A DNA stretch of 64,000 nucleotides from Marsupella aquatica (Eukaryota > Marchantiophyta). The translations under genes and the position numbers were made by a program. Below, piece by piece: positions 37,821-50,055 of this stretch. The notes under the pieces were generated by a model that had not been told where the DNA came from, did no database searches, and saw only the letters and a list, made by a program, of their open reading frames with translations. Every line of letters begins with the position of its first letter. Position 1 is the stretch's first letter. Location: the NCBI GenBank assembly GCA_973895155.1, contig OZ316892.1, forward strand, positions 14,074,001 to 14,138,000, given 5' to 3'.

Positions 37821-39403
37821 CTCCCCCTTGACTATATAATGATAACTATGTAGACAAAAAGTTTTCTAACTAAATTATATACTTATAAACATGGCATAAT
37901 TTGAGTACAAATGAGGAAGGTACTGTCTCGTTAAAACCTTTAACAGCTCTAAAAAACTCTATCAGGGTAACAGAGAAAAAAATATATATCTCGGCTCTAA
38001 AGGAAAAAGAGCACAGCCCTGTCGGTCCTCAAGTGAATCCGGTGGTATGTGGAGTTAATAGTAACAACTTCACTCCGTCAAAATGAACAAGTTGTCGTAT
38101 GCTCAACGACTCAACAACAACGCGACATGTCTCCAAATCGCTCACCATCACGCATACATCCGCACATACATCCTCGCATCGAATACAAATTAAAACATAT
38201 ATGAAAAAATGATTAGTAATTAAGTTATTATCATAAAATCACTTGTCCGTGGCTCATCTGGGCAAAGTGTAAAGTATAATAATAAATAATGTCATCTCGT
38301 GCAACTGAGTGCGTAAAGTATGGGATGTAAAAAGTCCGAAAAATATGATCTCCCCCTCAAAACAAGGTTTCGAGGAATATATTATTCTCGTAAAACTCAA
38401 ATATCGAAACTCTCCCTTAGAGTTCAAGGACTCCTAATTAGATTCTTAAATAGAGGGTTCTTGTGCAAAATGCACAATTCGCAAGCGTGTGTAGTCGACA
38501 CACAAAGAAATCTCTCAATCTTAGATTTCAAAAACATGTAGTATCAAATAGTTTTTATATGAAAAATAATCTGCAGCACCAAAGGGTGTGCATTCACAAC
38601 ACCAGCGGGTGTGTGTATAATATGGCACGTCTGCCCTGCACGTCTGCAGTTCTCATATTTTGACAAAAAGTGTCAAGTCAATATAACTTCACAAATAACC
38701 CTGTGGAGTCCAAACATTTAGTCGAACGTCCATGTGTGTCATAGCACAGAAAAATGCTAGCTCAAAATGATTCGCTATCTTGCAGAGGTAAAGTGATATT
38801 CATAAACGTCAAACAACTCCGCATAAAAATAGTTTAGAGCTAGTGATAGTCAAAAGATCCCACTTAATGATCAAGTACCAAAATGTACTCGTAGTGGATA
38901 AATCAAGTGTGATTGGGGTTTGAGAAAATAAACTTTCTCCCCCTAAATATGCATTTTATGCATATATTATAGTTGAAAGCTAGAATTAAGTTGGACCGGA
39001 CAAAGTTATGGGGTTTGCCCATATTAACCCCTCATTACTCATTCTCATTTGAGTTTACTTTGGGTTTCTAAATATTCGCAGTTAAACCCCTAAAGGGTTA
39101 TTGATTATCCGCTTTTGGATATGGCCGGAAATTAAGGTCATGGAACTAACCTGAAGTACTGTACCTTAGATTATTCTGGATCTTTCGTGAGAAACATATC
39201 TGCCATCGATCACTAGATCTCAGAAAATCTATACCTTACCAAAATACCTCAAAAACTAGGTCATAGAGCATGGTTAAAGGTATGGTATTAGTTCCATACC
39301 TAAAAACTATCATCCCACCGAACGATGGCTATAAAAGCTCTCGTTGGAGTTGTTTATGGTGTAAAGACTGTGAGGATAAGGCCCTTAAATAAGATATTGC
39401 CCT

Positions 39404-39730
39404 AATGTGGGGTGTAAATGGGTGTAAACCCATGTCAATTGGTGTAAAAGTTGTAAATGGTCAATTTACACACAAAAAGTGTATGGACCAAAGTTTACTC
39501 CCCCTGATGGTGTAAATTGGTGTAAACCAGTATAAATGCTATAAGCAAGTGTAATCTGGTGTAAACAAGTATAAACCCAATGTAAAGCATGGGATTATAC
39601 AATGGTAAGACATACACCAGTGTAAACTGGTGTCATGAAGTATAATCTAGAATGGTATCATTAGGTGTAAACTAGGGGTGTAAAATGGTGTAAAAACCAT
39701 TTTGTGATTGAAATGGGTGTAACAACCACT
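39404..39730. repeat. Dispersed GGTGTAAA repeats inside LTR element
   Basis: GTGTAAA or GTATAAA recurs roughly every 10-40 bp, often as TGGTGTAAA. The spacing is irregular, so this is an expanded simple motif and not a clean tandem array. Confidence 0.7.
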
Positions 39731-40665
39731 TTGTAAATGGAAAGTAGAGGTATTTGGTATAAAACCATTATTTCCAATGTGCAAAGTCAAGTAAGGGTGG
39801 TATGATATGTAAATATGTCAAATGCATGTAAAGCATGTGTTGCACATGTAAGGCATGTTAATGTATGCGAATTCAACAAGTGACATGTAATTTCCCTAAA
39901 CCAGTTGATGTGTTTATATGTGTAAACTGTGTAAATTGCTGTGTAAATTTGCAATGTGCACTTATCATTTTCCATTTCATTTGTTTATCCATAAGTGCAA
40001 AACATCCGTTGTCAACAAGATTTTCTTTGTTAATATGTGCATATATGGATAGTTTTTCAAAAATGAAGATTTTGCACTGAAACACATGGGATTCTCTTGT
40101 CTTTGGGTAAGTGCACCCAAGCATTTGTATTTCAGAAACTCTTTACTATACTGTGCATTTAATGAGGGTTGCACTTATCTGGTGTTCGAGTTTTTCTCGA
40201 GGATTTTGAGATCGAATGTTGCATGTTTAAGTCACTCATGTGTGTCTCTTGAAATCTCACTTGTCGCTTTGGCTCATTCTTTGATTGCGATCAGCTTCTC
40301 AGGCTCATTCTTGGACAAGCACAACATTCCATATTTAGGATTCAAAAAATGCTATCAGATCTAGACCCCACAATGATGATTCGTTTCTTTCGCTGGATGT
40401 CATCTCCCGTACGTTCACAACCAAAGCCAAGATGTTCTTCCTCCACGACATTTGCTTCTATCTTCTCCAATTTGATACGACTGTATCAAATGGCTCTTAT
40501 TGGAATCTTCATTGAATCAGCAAACGACCAATTCAACATCTATGTTTGGCCTCTTGTAATGCCTGTACTTCACTCGATCGTGTGTAATGGGCATTTCCTT
40601 TCCTCCTTTATGGCTCGCAGATCGACCAACAAGAAACTGTCAGCGGTTGAGCAACATTATGGAAT

Positions 40666-40863
40666 TCAGGGAAAGAGAAGGCGCCTGCGTTCGTCCCTTA
40701 TGAGGTTAGGGTTTTGAAAAATTTTCTTATGATCCCGATCGGGTCCTGATTTGCTCTCGATCCACCCGGCTTCATTCATCGCCTCGAGTGATTTAGGTTG
40801 ATCTGGCCTGGTTGGGTAGAAGGAAGCAGCGCGGCTGAACTTGATCTCTCTTGCCTCAGCCAT
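40666..40863 (-). pseudogene. Short gag-like remnant of the LTR element
   Basis: A 65-codon ORF starting MAEAREIKFSRAASFYPTRP lies about 330 bp inside the primer-binding end, where gag begins. Downstream frames show broken continuation with several stops. Assignment rests on position only; no zinc knuckle is visible. Confidence 0.35.
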
Positions 40864-41189
40864 AGCTTTCCACTTGACTCAAATCATTGCCTTGAATACT
40901 GCTTTCCCACACGATCTTCAGAATCACCCTTCAAAACAAAATTTCTTTAGATCATATCACAGCCTTCATAAGCTTGCTCTCGACGCGACCACAATGCTAC
41001 ATCGTGTCGTTGCTTCATCATGACTCATGTTCTCTTGGTGGTTCAAACTACTAGCCTTCTCACTCCCAATTCAATTCTCCTCCATAACTTGGAAATCCTT
41101 AAGAGAACATTCATTCATCATAGCCATAGGGAAATTCCTAAAAAAAAATCATGATCAAGCTCAGCTGGTCTAGAGTCGTGCTGATAACG

Positions 41190-41331
41190 TGTTGAGGAAT
41201 GATGCGGGAAATGATAATGAGATTCCTCTCTATAGAATGAATGGGTACATCTCTTTATATAGTCTCCGTCCGAGTTATCCTATACGGTAACTATGGTTAA
41301 GGTAACCATGGAGTCTAGTTAGGGTATAACA
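41190..41331 (-). repeat. LTR (5' LTR in element orientation)
   Basis: 142-bp partner of 37679-37820, flanked on its outer side by the target duplication CTTTG. Confidence 0.9.
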
Positions 41332-41336
41332 CTTTG

Positions 41337-43904
41337 GGCATTCCCGACTCTTTTTGGCGGGGTCACTTTTTGGTACGGTCACCTCTACACCTGTCACAGA
41401 GTCTACTCATTTTACGGAGGGCGCAAGTTTTCAGAAGCCTAGGTGGGCAAGCCCTCTCGCCCACCTAGGCCAGTGTCCAGAGCAGAGATGCTTTACTCCT
41501 CACATGCTGGTGTGTGTCCAGAGCACAGTCGATCAGCGATGTCACACGTCCACCTCAACTTTACAGATTCAAATGATTGTGAGGTGACCAGATTTCACAA
41601 ACGGAGTCCCTTCAAGGCATCTCCTGTGATGGACAGTCGGCAGTGGGAGTGGGCACTCGTTTGGCGCAGGAGCACTCAAAATAGGACATAAAGGATCAAG
41701 CACGTCTGTCCATTTCATTCAATGCAAGTAGAGAACCTTTCTATTGACATACACAAGAACGTCAATAGGAACGGAAACGACTCGTTGGGAGCTCAGGACC
41801 CTAACCGTAAGTATATGTTTACACCGTAATTGCAGGTTGCAATATAGTTGAGTTACACACCACAACACAAACATGGCTGGAATTCTCACTGATGAGCAGC
41901 TTGGGCAACTAACAACTACTATGTAACACGTTTACACTCTTGCATTCCCTCCCTCCCTTCTAAAGTACCTCTTCTATCGTCGCCGCAAAGGCCAAAGATC
42001 GGAGGTGAAAGACTGTGAGACCTCACTCAAACTCCCCGATCTTGATGAACAACCACAAGCTCGATCGATCTGCCAAGAACGACTGTGGAAGAACCCTCTT
42101 TCTCACTCCGCTTCTGGTCCAAATCCCTGGCCGAGAGATTCACTTGACATGAATCACCAGTGACACCACACCGCCATGTGCGCAAGCGCTTCCACCACGG
42201 TGAACACTTCTAATTGAATCTTGTCATTCTATCAGAGGAGAGCGGTCTCCGCCATCCCCATGCTGTGCGTCAACAGGCAACCTTCCAGCGCCCGCCTCTC
42301 TCCCTCGGACGGATTCGTTATTTGTGGTGACTTCTACAGATAACATCAACAGGATCAAAATCGTATGAGCATTGATCCTTCGCACTCCTCTTTGTTCATA
42401 AGAGCATTGATCCTGTCAAAGTAGCCCTTTCATGATTATAATCTGCAGGAATTGACTACCGCAATAGAGATTATTGAAACAATAGGACATATAACACTAA
42501 GTCAACCAAGTAAGCTCGATCTCTTGTGATTATAACCCTCCAAAATTGAATGGATGGACCACCACAATATGCTGCTACTGGGACTCACAACTAGCCCAAT
42601 AGAGAGTGCGTCAAAATTCTCAATCCCTCTTGAGGTAACGACAGTGCCTGTGATCAACTTTCAGGAATTCTACATTGAAGCTCTAATTACCATTCACTCT
42701 GCAAAATGGTGTACCAACCTTGCTAGCCGAAAAGTAGAACTAGTTTGGCTCGTTTTAGGATCTTCAACTCAATTGCCGCCCTGGGCTTCGTTATAATAGG
42801 AAGTGAACATCAAGTTTTCCCATTCTGTCAATCCACTACTTGGGCAACATCTATCCAATACACTCTCTGCACGGGTCTTTGCATACCTGTGGACGAGTGC
42901 ATCAGCCACACGCAAATCCGGAATGCTGCTACGAATCTTTCTATGGCCAATCACACTCAATTACTTGGCCTCTCATCTGGGCGCCCATCCTGTGTGTCAA
43001 TTCAAGTATCCTATTAACAATTTGCGCTACTGTGGCCAGTGACGCTCACAGTAACGCCTTGCCCATGCCTACGCTCACAGTAACGCCTTGCCCATGATGG
43101 CTACTATGCTTGTTCCCATGCCTATTGTGCTTGTTCACAGCTCTATACTTCCATAATCGGGTCTAGCTTTTTGGGTTTACGACCAAAAATGTGTAGTTGG
43201 TTGTACTGCGTGCTTCTCACTGTTTTCAACACTTTGCGACTCCAGTAAGAAGGGCGGGCATGCTTCGAGTACACTAGCTAAACTTGGTCGTGCGCTAGCC
43301 TACTCCTTGTGTTTACTTAGGACACTTCAGGAAGAAGGGGAAGAAGGGCATGCTTGAACTACTCACAAACTACTCACGAACTACTCACGCAGCTCATTTT
43401 CTCTGTTCCTTGGTCGTTCGCTCATTTTGTTCTTCGATCCGCCTCATTTTCTCTGTTCCTTGGTCGTTCGCTCATTTGGTTCTTCGATCGGCCGTTCTGT
43501 TGTTCTCATCCCTTCAGAGTAGACTTACCCGAGTTATTGAAGGGGTTATCTATCACCTTGCAATCGGCATGAATAATTCAAGGTACATTCAAGCAAGCAT
43601 GCCTACAATTTTAAATTTCTCTTCCAATTGACCAAAGGCCCTCAATAATTTATGCATGCATAAAACTTGCTACTTATCCTTCATATTCTTCTTGGTCATG
43701 TTTGCATTTCCGTGTGGCCAGTTTGCATCCATATAGTTTGCCTACCTTGGCAAAATATGTGAATTTGTTTATAATTGACTTTCCTTCATGCACGCATAAA
43801 CCTTGCTTGTTGTTGCTCAATTTGATGTACAATATAACTTCCATCTAACAACAATTACCTGGCTTACTTTTCTAGGGATACTAACTACATGTGTTCAATT
43901 TCCT
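41337..43904. other. Spacer with small duplications, no gene recognised
   Basis: A perfect 12-bp stem GCCTAGGTGGGC (41437-41448) pairs with 41459-41470 over a 10-nt loop. A 29-bp tandem duplication (ACGCTCACAGTAACGCCTTG...) lies at 43042-43097. A 50-bp tandem duplication (CTCATTTTCTCTGTTCCTTG...) lies at 43393-43492. ORFs at 42554-43042 have no recognisable domain and were not called. Confidence 0.55.
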
Positions 43905-44318
43905 ATGTTTGGTAGGAGTGCCGAGCATCAGAACAGACCGGCGGAGTTGATCTCCTATGGAGATGACATATATCACTTATCATGGCCTGTTCCTCCATCG
44001 GGACGTCGGAAATTCCGATTGTTGAGGCATGCTGACATAGTTGCTAGGTTCCCGGTTTTTTGCACAGCGATAGACGATAACCTTCACGACCTCAACTCTG
44101 CCCAGGTTCTTTCCCCTGCGACAACTGAAGCGTTTCATATGTGTGCCGCATGGGCATACACTGAAACTGTTCCTTGTCGACAAAGGTATGTTGTGTATCG
44201 CAAACTAGCATATGTTGCTAGCTTTGCGGAGAGAACACCCTTCCCAGCAGCTGTCACAGCTGCAGTGCAGTCCACGTGGGAACTACCGGGCAAACAACAT
44301 GTGGGTTTCCGATTTTAG
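43905..44318 (+). CDS. Hypothetical protein, faintly BTB-like
   Basis: A 137-codon ORF from the first ATG in a longer open frame (open from ~43803). The segment from RLLRHADIVARFPVFCTAID through SPATTEAFHMCAAWAYTE to YRKLAYVASFAERTPFP follows the order of a BTB/POZ fold. That order is a hydrophobic strand, a conserved Phe, a central strand, then helices. This is a weak visual resemblance. TTTGGTAG|GAG near 43915 could also be a splice acceptor, making this an exon fragment. No neighbouring exon was found. Confidence 0.3.
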   Translation: MFGRSAEHQNRPAELISYGDDIYHLSWPVPPSGRRKFRLLRHADIVARFPVFCTAIDDNLHDLNSAQVLSPATTEAFHMCAAWAYTETVPCRQRYVVYRKLAYVASFAERTPFPAAVTAAVQSTWELPGKQHVGFRF

Positions 44319-45622
44319 GTTTCTTAGTTGTGTTTTTTTTCATTTCGTCATTGTTCTTTCATCACTTGAGTTAATTTTTCATGTGTTTTTTGTTGCACCA
44401 GTTTTTTTCATGTTTGTTTCACATGTGCCTCCTTTCCTTTCCCAATCGCAAGTGTAAATAACTTGGGAGTTGCTAAGCAAACACCATGTTGGTGTATGCC
44501 TTTAGTGTTGAGCATAGACCACATTTGTAACGGCAAGCCCATGAACCATCCAACTCACGATAGTCGACACAGAGAGATACGTGGTTCACCTCCACATGAG
44601 GCTACGTCTACGGGAACACACAAGAGCTTTACTGCACTCTAGGCCGACCGGCCATACCAAGCATCCACAGCACAAGCTCTCCCTATCTCTCAACTAGCTC
44701 CGTAACAATGAGCCTAAGTTCCACCAGGGTCTGGCATCAGCCCTGGCTATATACACAACAGCACTACCGCTAACATTAGCTAAGTCCCCTAGGCCCTCAC
44801 TGTGTGTATATTAATGAAACCCACCTGTGAACGACCCCCTCTCCAAAACCCTTCAGTACTATTTTTTGTCCTTTTAAAAAACTCTTGTTAATATTAATAA
44901 ATTATTTTTGGACCATTAATAAAGCCCTTTGGGCTATTATAATCATCACCAAAAGATCATTAAATATGCCCTTCGCGTATTATAAAAAAATAATGTTGAG
45001 ATTCTGAATTGGAAAAATTGAAATATACATATATCATTCTGAGAATAACATATATTTTATGTACACATTTCCTCGTACACATGCATTTCCTCAAGAAAAT
45101 AAGGAGGCACATAAGAGTCAAAGATCATGCAAGTAAAGCTTATAGTTGGAACACAATGTAGTTAGTCCTATAGTTCCTGTAAATCTAAACCTCCCCCAAA
45201 CTTCTATCTAATCATTTTTCACTAAAATGATAATTTTCACCAAAGCACGTAAATAACTCTGGTTTAAAGCACTCTCTCAGATATCATGTTTGATATCCTT
45301 CATCGGAAGCAACATGCTTTTAAAACACCTTTGTCGACTTGACCTCCTCTTCCTTAGGGGGCCAAGTATGGCCATACACTTCTTAGTTGATCCTCTAGAA
45401 AATATCATCTTCTAGAAAATACCATAATGCTGCAACTGGTCAAAACAACTTTGTCCCTGAACAATAGGAAACCACATATTCATTAACATTTCATGGAATG
45501 ACTCACGTTTGCTTAGAAATTGAACATTAAATAACATTCAAAACCAGATTCTAAACCTAGACACAAATTTTCTACAGTAAAATAACAAATCAATTTGACA
45601 ATTTACTTACCAAATATCACAT
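44319..45622. other. Spacer, possible solo-LTR-like stretch
   Basis: No gene is supported. 44488-44870 has a style often seen in plant LTRs (TGTTGGTGTATGCC start, GACACAGAGAGATACGTGG, repeated CCTCC), but no partner LTR or target duplication was found. 44880-45620 is AT-rich. Confidence 0.3.
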
Positions 45623-45880
45623 TCAATCAATTTTGCTCTTTACAAAGTTTTCCAATGCAATTCCATCATCTGGATGCAATTTGAATACTTTTGGATGCAA
45701 AGGATTGACTTCAAGGGTGACTGTTGATATCACACAGTCTAAATCAATCCATTGAGGATCACACACAGAGTACCTAAATTTCTCCTTATTATTACCAATT
45801 GGAGTAAACCAATTAAAGAACACTTTGCATGCAACTTCTGGACCAGGCCTATCAAGCAAGTCCACTGGTTCTCGTGATCT
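45623..45880 (-). pseudogene. 3' end of the ORF interrupted by the CACTA element
   Basis: 84 codons plus stop, starting at 45877 on the minus strand (SREPVDLLDRPGPEVACKVF) and ending FVKSKID-stop. It is in exactly the frame of the ORF at 62434-64000, which stops only because of the inserted element. 45878-45880 is the TCT target duplication. It is the C-terminal part of the same unrecognised protein. Confidence 0.8.
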
Positions 45881-45910
45881 CACTAGTAGAAACCGGGGGG
45901 TATTTAGACC
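45881..45910. repeat. CACTA left terminal inverted repeat
   Basis: CACTAGTAGAAACCGGGG, then GGTATTTAGACC. It matches the inverse of 62405-62433 with few differences. Confidence 0.93.
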
Positions 45911-46200
45911 CCATTAAACGACTATTCAGTACCGTATAGGACTTGGAAACGACTGGGAAGGACTCTAGTCCTTTATAGGACTGCGAGTCGTATGTTTTGT
46001 TACTATAATCAACTGAGTCCTTTATAGAACTGGTTTATAAGTCGTTTAATAGACTGGATTTTCAGTCTATTTTAGTCTTTGTGTGGGTAGCTTTGGTGAG
46101 TCGTTTTTAGTCTTTTATGGGCTGCGATGATGAGTCGTTGGGAACGACTAAAAAGGTTATGGAGGGTAGTCTTTAAATATACTTTGTGGGGTATGTATAA
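45911..46200. repeat. CACTA left subterminal repeat region
   Basis: It contains many short direct and inverted copies of AACGACT/AGTCGTT and AGGACT/AGTCCT, including the palindrome AGTCCTTTATAGGACT near 45970. In En/Spm elements such arrays bind the TNPA protein; that role is inferred here. Confidence 0.75.
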
Positions 46201-46706
46201 GTCTTTTATGTCAACTGGATATGAGTGATGAAGACCCCACTATACTACTTGGAATGAACCCACTCTTGTGCACAAATAACATATTGCATTCATGTTTTAT
46301 TGTGTACTTGGAATGAACTCACTCTATAAGTTCACCATTCATCATGTTAACATTAGAATACATAGTTTCAAAAAGCCATCTTCTATACCATGTACACTAA
46401 TATGAATTCACAGATTCAAACTTCATAGACTACAAAGAAGGTCACAAAGTATTCCTCTATATCATACACACTAATACTGAAATGATAAAATAGATTCAAG
46501 TATCATAGACAATCACCATAGAGCCATAGTTTGACATCAATCACTTGTTTCATACATACAGAATTCAGAAATATCAATGTCACACACAACGTCTCCTTCA
46601 TCCTCTTTACCAAATGGAAAAATTGGTACAGATATTTCTTGGATCTTTCCAAGGCAATGTCAAAATGTGACACAATTCACATGATGCTATCTACACTTGC
46701 ATTCAG

Positions 46707-49700
46707 TCACTGCAGACTAACACACTCTGATGGCCAGAGCACAAGAGATCCTACTGCATCTGCAATTATTTCCTGAGGTGGATCATCGTCTCTATTCGGA
46801 AATGGCAAATTACAATCAGATACAATCACTGTAGTCAACAACACTACTACATGGTCATCCGGGACCACTTTGCCATGGAATTTTGCATGATCCGGTCGCA
46901 AAATGCCTGTACCCACACATACCTGCGAGTCATCCTCCCATGATAGAAGATTATGGACTGGCTCTGCTGTGGCTATCACCTCCACCTTACCCTGGCTGTT
47001 TTTCTTGGCTTTCCTGGGTGGCTTATACATGACATTATTCATACCTTGGTTGCGAGTCATGACTTTGGCACGAGTGTTTTGTGCTGGTGATCGAGAATTG
47101 GCTACACTCTTCTTCAAAGAATCTGCATCCATATTTGACACTTCTGATTGTGTAGCAGGATTTCCCTGCGACATCATCTCAGTATCTGCCAACATTGTAC
47201 TTGCTTCAATTGAAGCATCTACAATCTTACTTGCATCCAATGTTGCTCCCAAGTTTCGACGTCGCTTCACCCTACTCCCACTTGGTTGAGAGTCTGTCAA
47301 CTCTGCATCAACTACAATTCAGTGTCATGTCCAACATAAGTCAATCACTCATCACATGTGCTAAATGTACATGTCACCAACCACAAAGTTGTCACTATCT
47401 CCTTACCATTATGAACAGCCTTCTTCCCCTTCTTTGCCATTGCCATATGCTCCATGTCTGCTTCTGTTGATCAATAAACACACCACAATATTGAGGTTGA
47501 ATCTATTAACCACTGAATTGTTGCTCAACATTCATATAGAGGAATTTAAAGCATCAGCTTACCTGATACCTCCTTGGCTATGGTCACTGAGGCACTGGGC
47601 ACATCTTCTTCATTATTGCTCTTTGAATCACCTGATACATCAATCATGATGTCACTTCAGATCCCAGTTCATCCAACCAGTTCTTACAGAAAAGATTACC
47701 TCCAACCGGCTTAAGCTTCACAAAACTCCATGCACTTTTCAAATGTAATGTATTGGATCATAGCAGGTTACCTGTCTCAGCAACCTTCTTGCCCTTCTGC
47801 TTACTGATTACAGGGTCCTTCTCTGCCTCCACTCTTCCTGCATTCAAACCATTCACTCAATTCATGAAAACTTACTTCTAACATTTGAACATAGGACACA
47901 ATGAACAATGGGCCAGTGTCATTTCCATACCTGTGTCAGATTTGCCAATTCCCTTTTTTGTTAACAAGGGCACACTTTGTACAATGTTGCCCTCATTGTT
48001 TGGTTGGGAACCACCCAATTTTTCAATCACAAGCTTGAAATTAGATTCCACTGATGCAAGAAGGTTCGCTACAGATGCCTCCACAATATCCAAACGATCA
48101 GCCAATTTACTTTCCACTCGAGGGAGTCCACACTCTAATGACTTCAACCGTTCACACATCTCTGTGAGAGTTGTAACAGTTCCCTGTCATAACACAGCTT
48201 ACATATCTCAGATAACTGTCCCCAAGAACTGGTTGCTTACTTCCTACTACATTTCTTTCTGATGCTCAAGGCCAAATAGTCACAGAACATACAGAATTAC
48301 AACATAATCACCTGTTTGGAAGTTACACTTGTCACCTCACTCCTTTGTTTCATGAACTCCTCTCTCACTTCTTGTGCTGATGGTTCTTCACCTGTCAATT
48401 TCTTCTGCAGTCCACATCAACATACATATGAATGAAACCAAGTGTTGATTGTCAATGAAAATGTAATAATGGTAGCAAGATGATAAGTTTGAGGCTTACT
48501 ATCAGGCATGTCACTGCCTTACCAATTGTTCTTTCACTGGAGCATAACTTCCTCTCCCAGCCTGTGAAAGGTGTTTCACTTTGCCTCGAGCATTTGACAT
48601 CAGTTCACTCTTGCTCTGTCCAGCCTCCGACATGAACCCTTTGATTAACCGTGTCCATTGATCCAGTTCCAATGATGGGGGTGGTGGCATTCTCCTGTTA
48701 GAACCATTGTCTATCCACATCCTTTTCAACCTATGCCTCTCTTGTTTCAAAATCCTCATTGCATAATCTGATATGCAATCTTCAACTGGGCCCTTACCAT
48801 CATTACCAACATACTCCCACCGTTCAAGAATGTCCTTGCAGATAGCAGCCCAATCAGCTTTGTTCTGACTCCTAAACTCTGTAATGCTCAAATCTAACCA
48901 ACGCAATACTTCTCCTCTTAGGTCAGAATGCCAACGGTTCTTACCATCACATGTGGGAGTTATCCAACCTTCGGAATTCACTTCTACTTTACCAAATTTG
49001 TTACTGTCTCCTGCCTTGGTACTCCCTGAAGCGCTACTAGGTGTCCCTCCACGGCCTGGTGTCCCCCCACGGCCTGGGGTCCCTCCACGGCCTGATCTCC
49101 CCCCACGGCCTGGATTGCATTGTCCAAACCTCCCTGGAGTCCCTGCACATTTACAGGATCCATTTATAGTCACTTACATTAGGTAAGTATGAATCATAAA
49201 TCCCGCTGCCAAATATACAGTGGACTTCAGAGCAATTCTGCAATGACCAAGTTACCTCTCCCTTGGCGCATAGATGGTTCTGGACCACCTGTCCTATTGC
49301 TTTGTCTTGATGAATTAGGGGCGTTTCTCCCGCCTGTGAATGATTGCCTCCTATCTGAACGTTGATGGCCTTTGTTGTTTTCGTGATTGTCCCAATCAGA
49401 GTCTGCATACCAACAGGTACATGCCACACTCATGGACCTGTAAGATAAACTCTTTGCCCTAGCTACACATCAGATAAGTGCATATTGAGCTAAATCTCTA
49501 CTACCATCACAAAATCACTAGCACAAGGCACTTACTTGTCCAATCATCCTCCTCACCTTTCCATTGCCCTCTGTACCCGTCTCTACCACGCTCTGGGTGT
49601 TCATATTCATCCCATCCATCTTCTGCTCCATCATAGTCATCATCATAATCATCAGGCGTCCCTTGCCAATAACTCTGGCTCCTTCTAGGGTATGGATTAT

Positions 49701-49878
49701 GTGATTTCTCTCTAGCTGCCCACCTACCTGGGACTTGATGAGGGCCCTGTGCATCTTGCACAGGTGCATTTTTCTGTGAGCCCCCTGCATCTGGGTCTCC
49801 ATCCATATCCAATCTTTCCTCTTCACCCCACTCTCCAAGCCCCATGTCTGTCTCCATGTCATCACCCTCTTCCCCCAT
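46707..49878 (-). CDS. TNPA-like CACTA protein (Transposase_24-type), nine exons
   Basis: The accessory CACTA protein; in En/Spm TNPA binds subterminal repeats and counters element silencing. Exons: 49878-49536, 49402-49256, 49142-48523, 48404-48312, 48183-47931, 47837-47772, 47631-47563, 47463-47407 and 47311-46707. All junctions are GT-AG and in phase; 750 aa with no disruption. The N-terminus is acidic and Arg/Gly-rich (a GRGGTPGRGGTP repeat at exon 3 start). Exon 3 contains the Transposase_24-like segment (WADWAAI-type helix, QWTRLIKGFMSEAGQSKSEL, NARGKVKHLSQAGRGSY). Exon 5 is a probable coiled coil. Exon 9 has a basic patch (RVKRRRN) and ends with DAVGSLVLWPSECV, similar to the conserved WP end of TNPA-like proteins. 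Family assignment rests on these motifs and on position. Confidence 0.85.
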
Positions 49879-50055
49879 AGCTTTTGCACAGCACCCACAA
49901 CCAAACAGGGAGAATCAGCACACTAAATTCAAAGTATCAATCAATTTCATGCATATCCAATTATCCTAAACATCATTCCAGGCAGCAATTCCCGTTATGT
50001 GACTCTGTGCAGGTAGTCATCCTCAACCTCATACTTGCCAATCGCCAGCTGTTGC

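Larger units (their letters stand above)
37679..41331 (-). mobile_element. Non-autonomous LTR retrotransposon (copia-like ends), 3.65 kb
   Basis: Two 142-bp LTRs (37679-37820 and 41190-41331), about 94% identical, run TGTTGAGG...TATAACA on the plus strand. A perfect 5-bp target duplication CTTTG flanks the element (37674-37678, 41332-41336). A purine tract AAGGGGGAG abuts the left LTR on the minus strand. TTATCAGCACGACTCTAG, a copia-style primer-binding region, abuts the right LTR, so the element reads on the minus strand. No pol, integrase or RT motif is readable. AT-rich internal sequence carries many GGTGTAAA-type repeats (about 39410-39730) and further AGGGGGA tracts near 38350, 38938 and 39500. 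Confidence 0.9.

Noticed and set aside
41437-41470. 12-bp hairpin as a terminator
   Set aside because: Intrinsic terminators are not expected in a plant nuclear genome, and no gene ends there.
42554-43097. Overlapping plus ORFs of 80-92 codons, suspected retroelement polyprotein
   Set aside because: No reverse transcriptase, integrase or RNase H motif found in any frame.
44488-44870. Solo LTR
   Set aside because: The composition is LTR-like, but no target duplication or partner could be shown.
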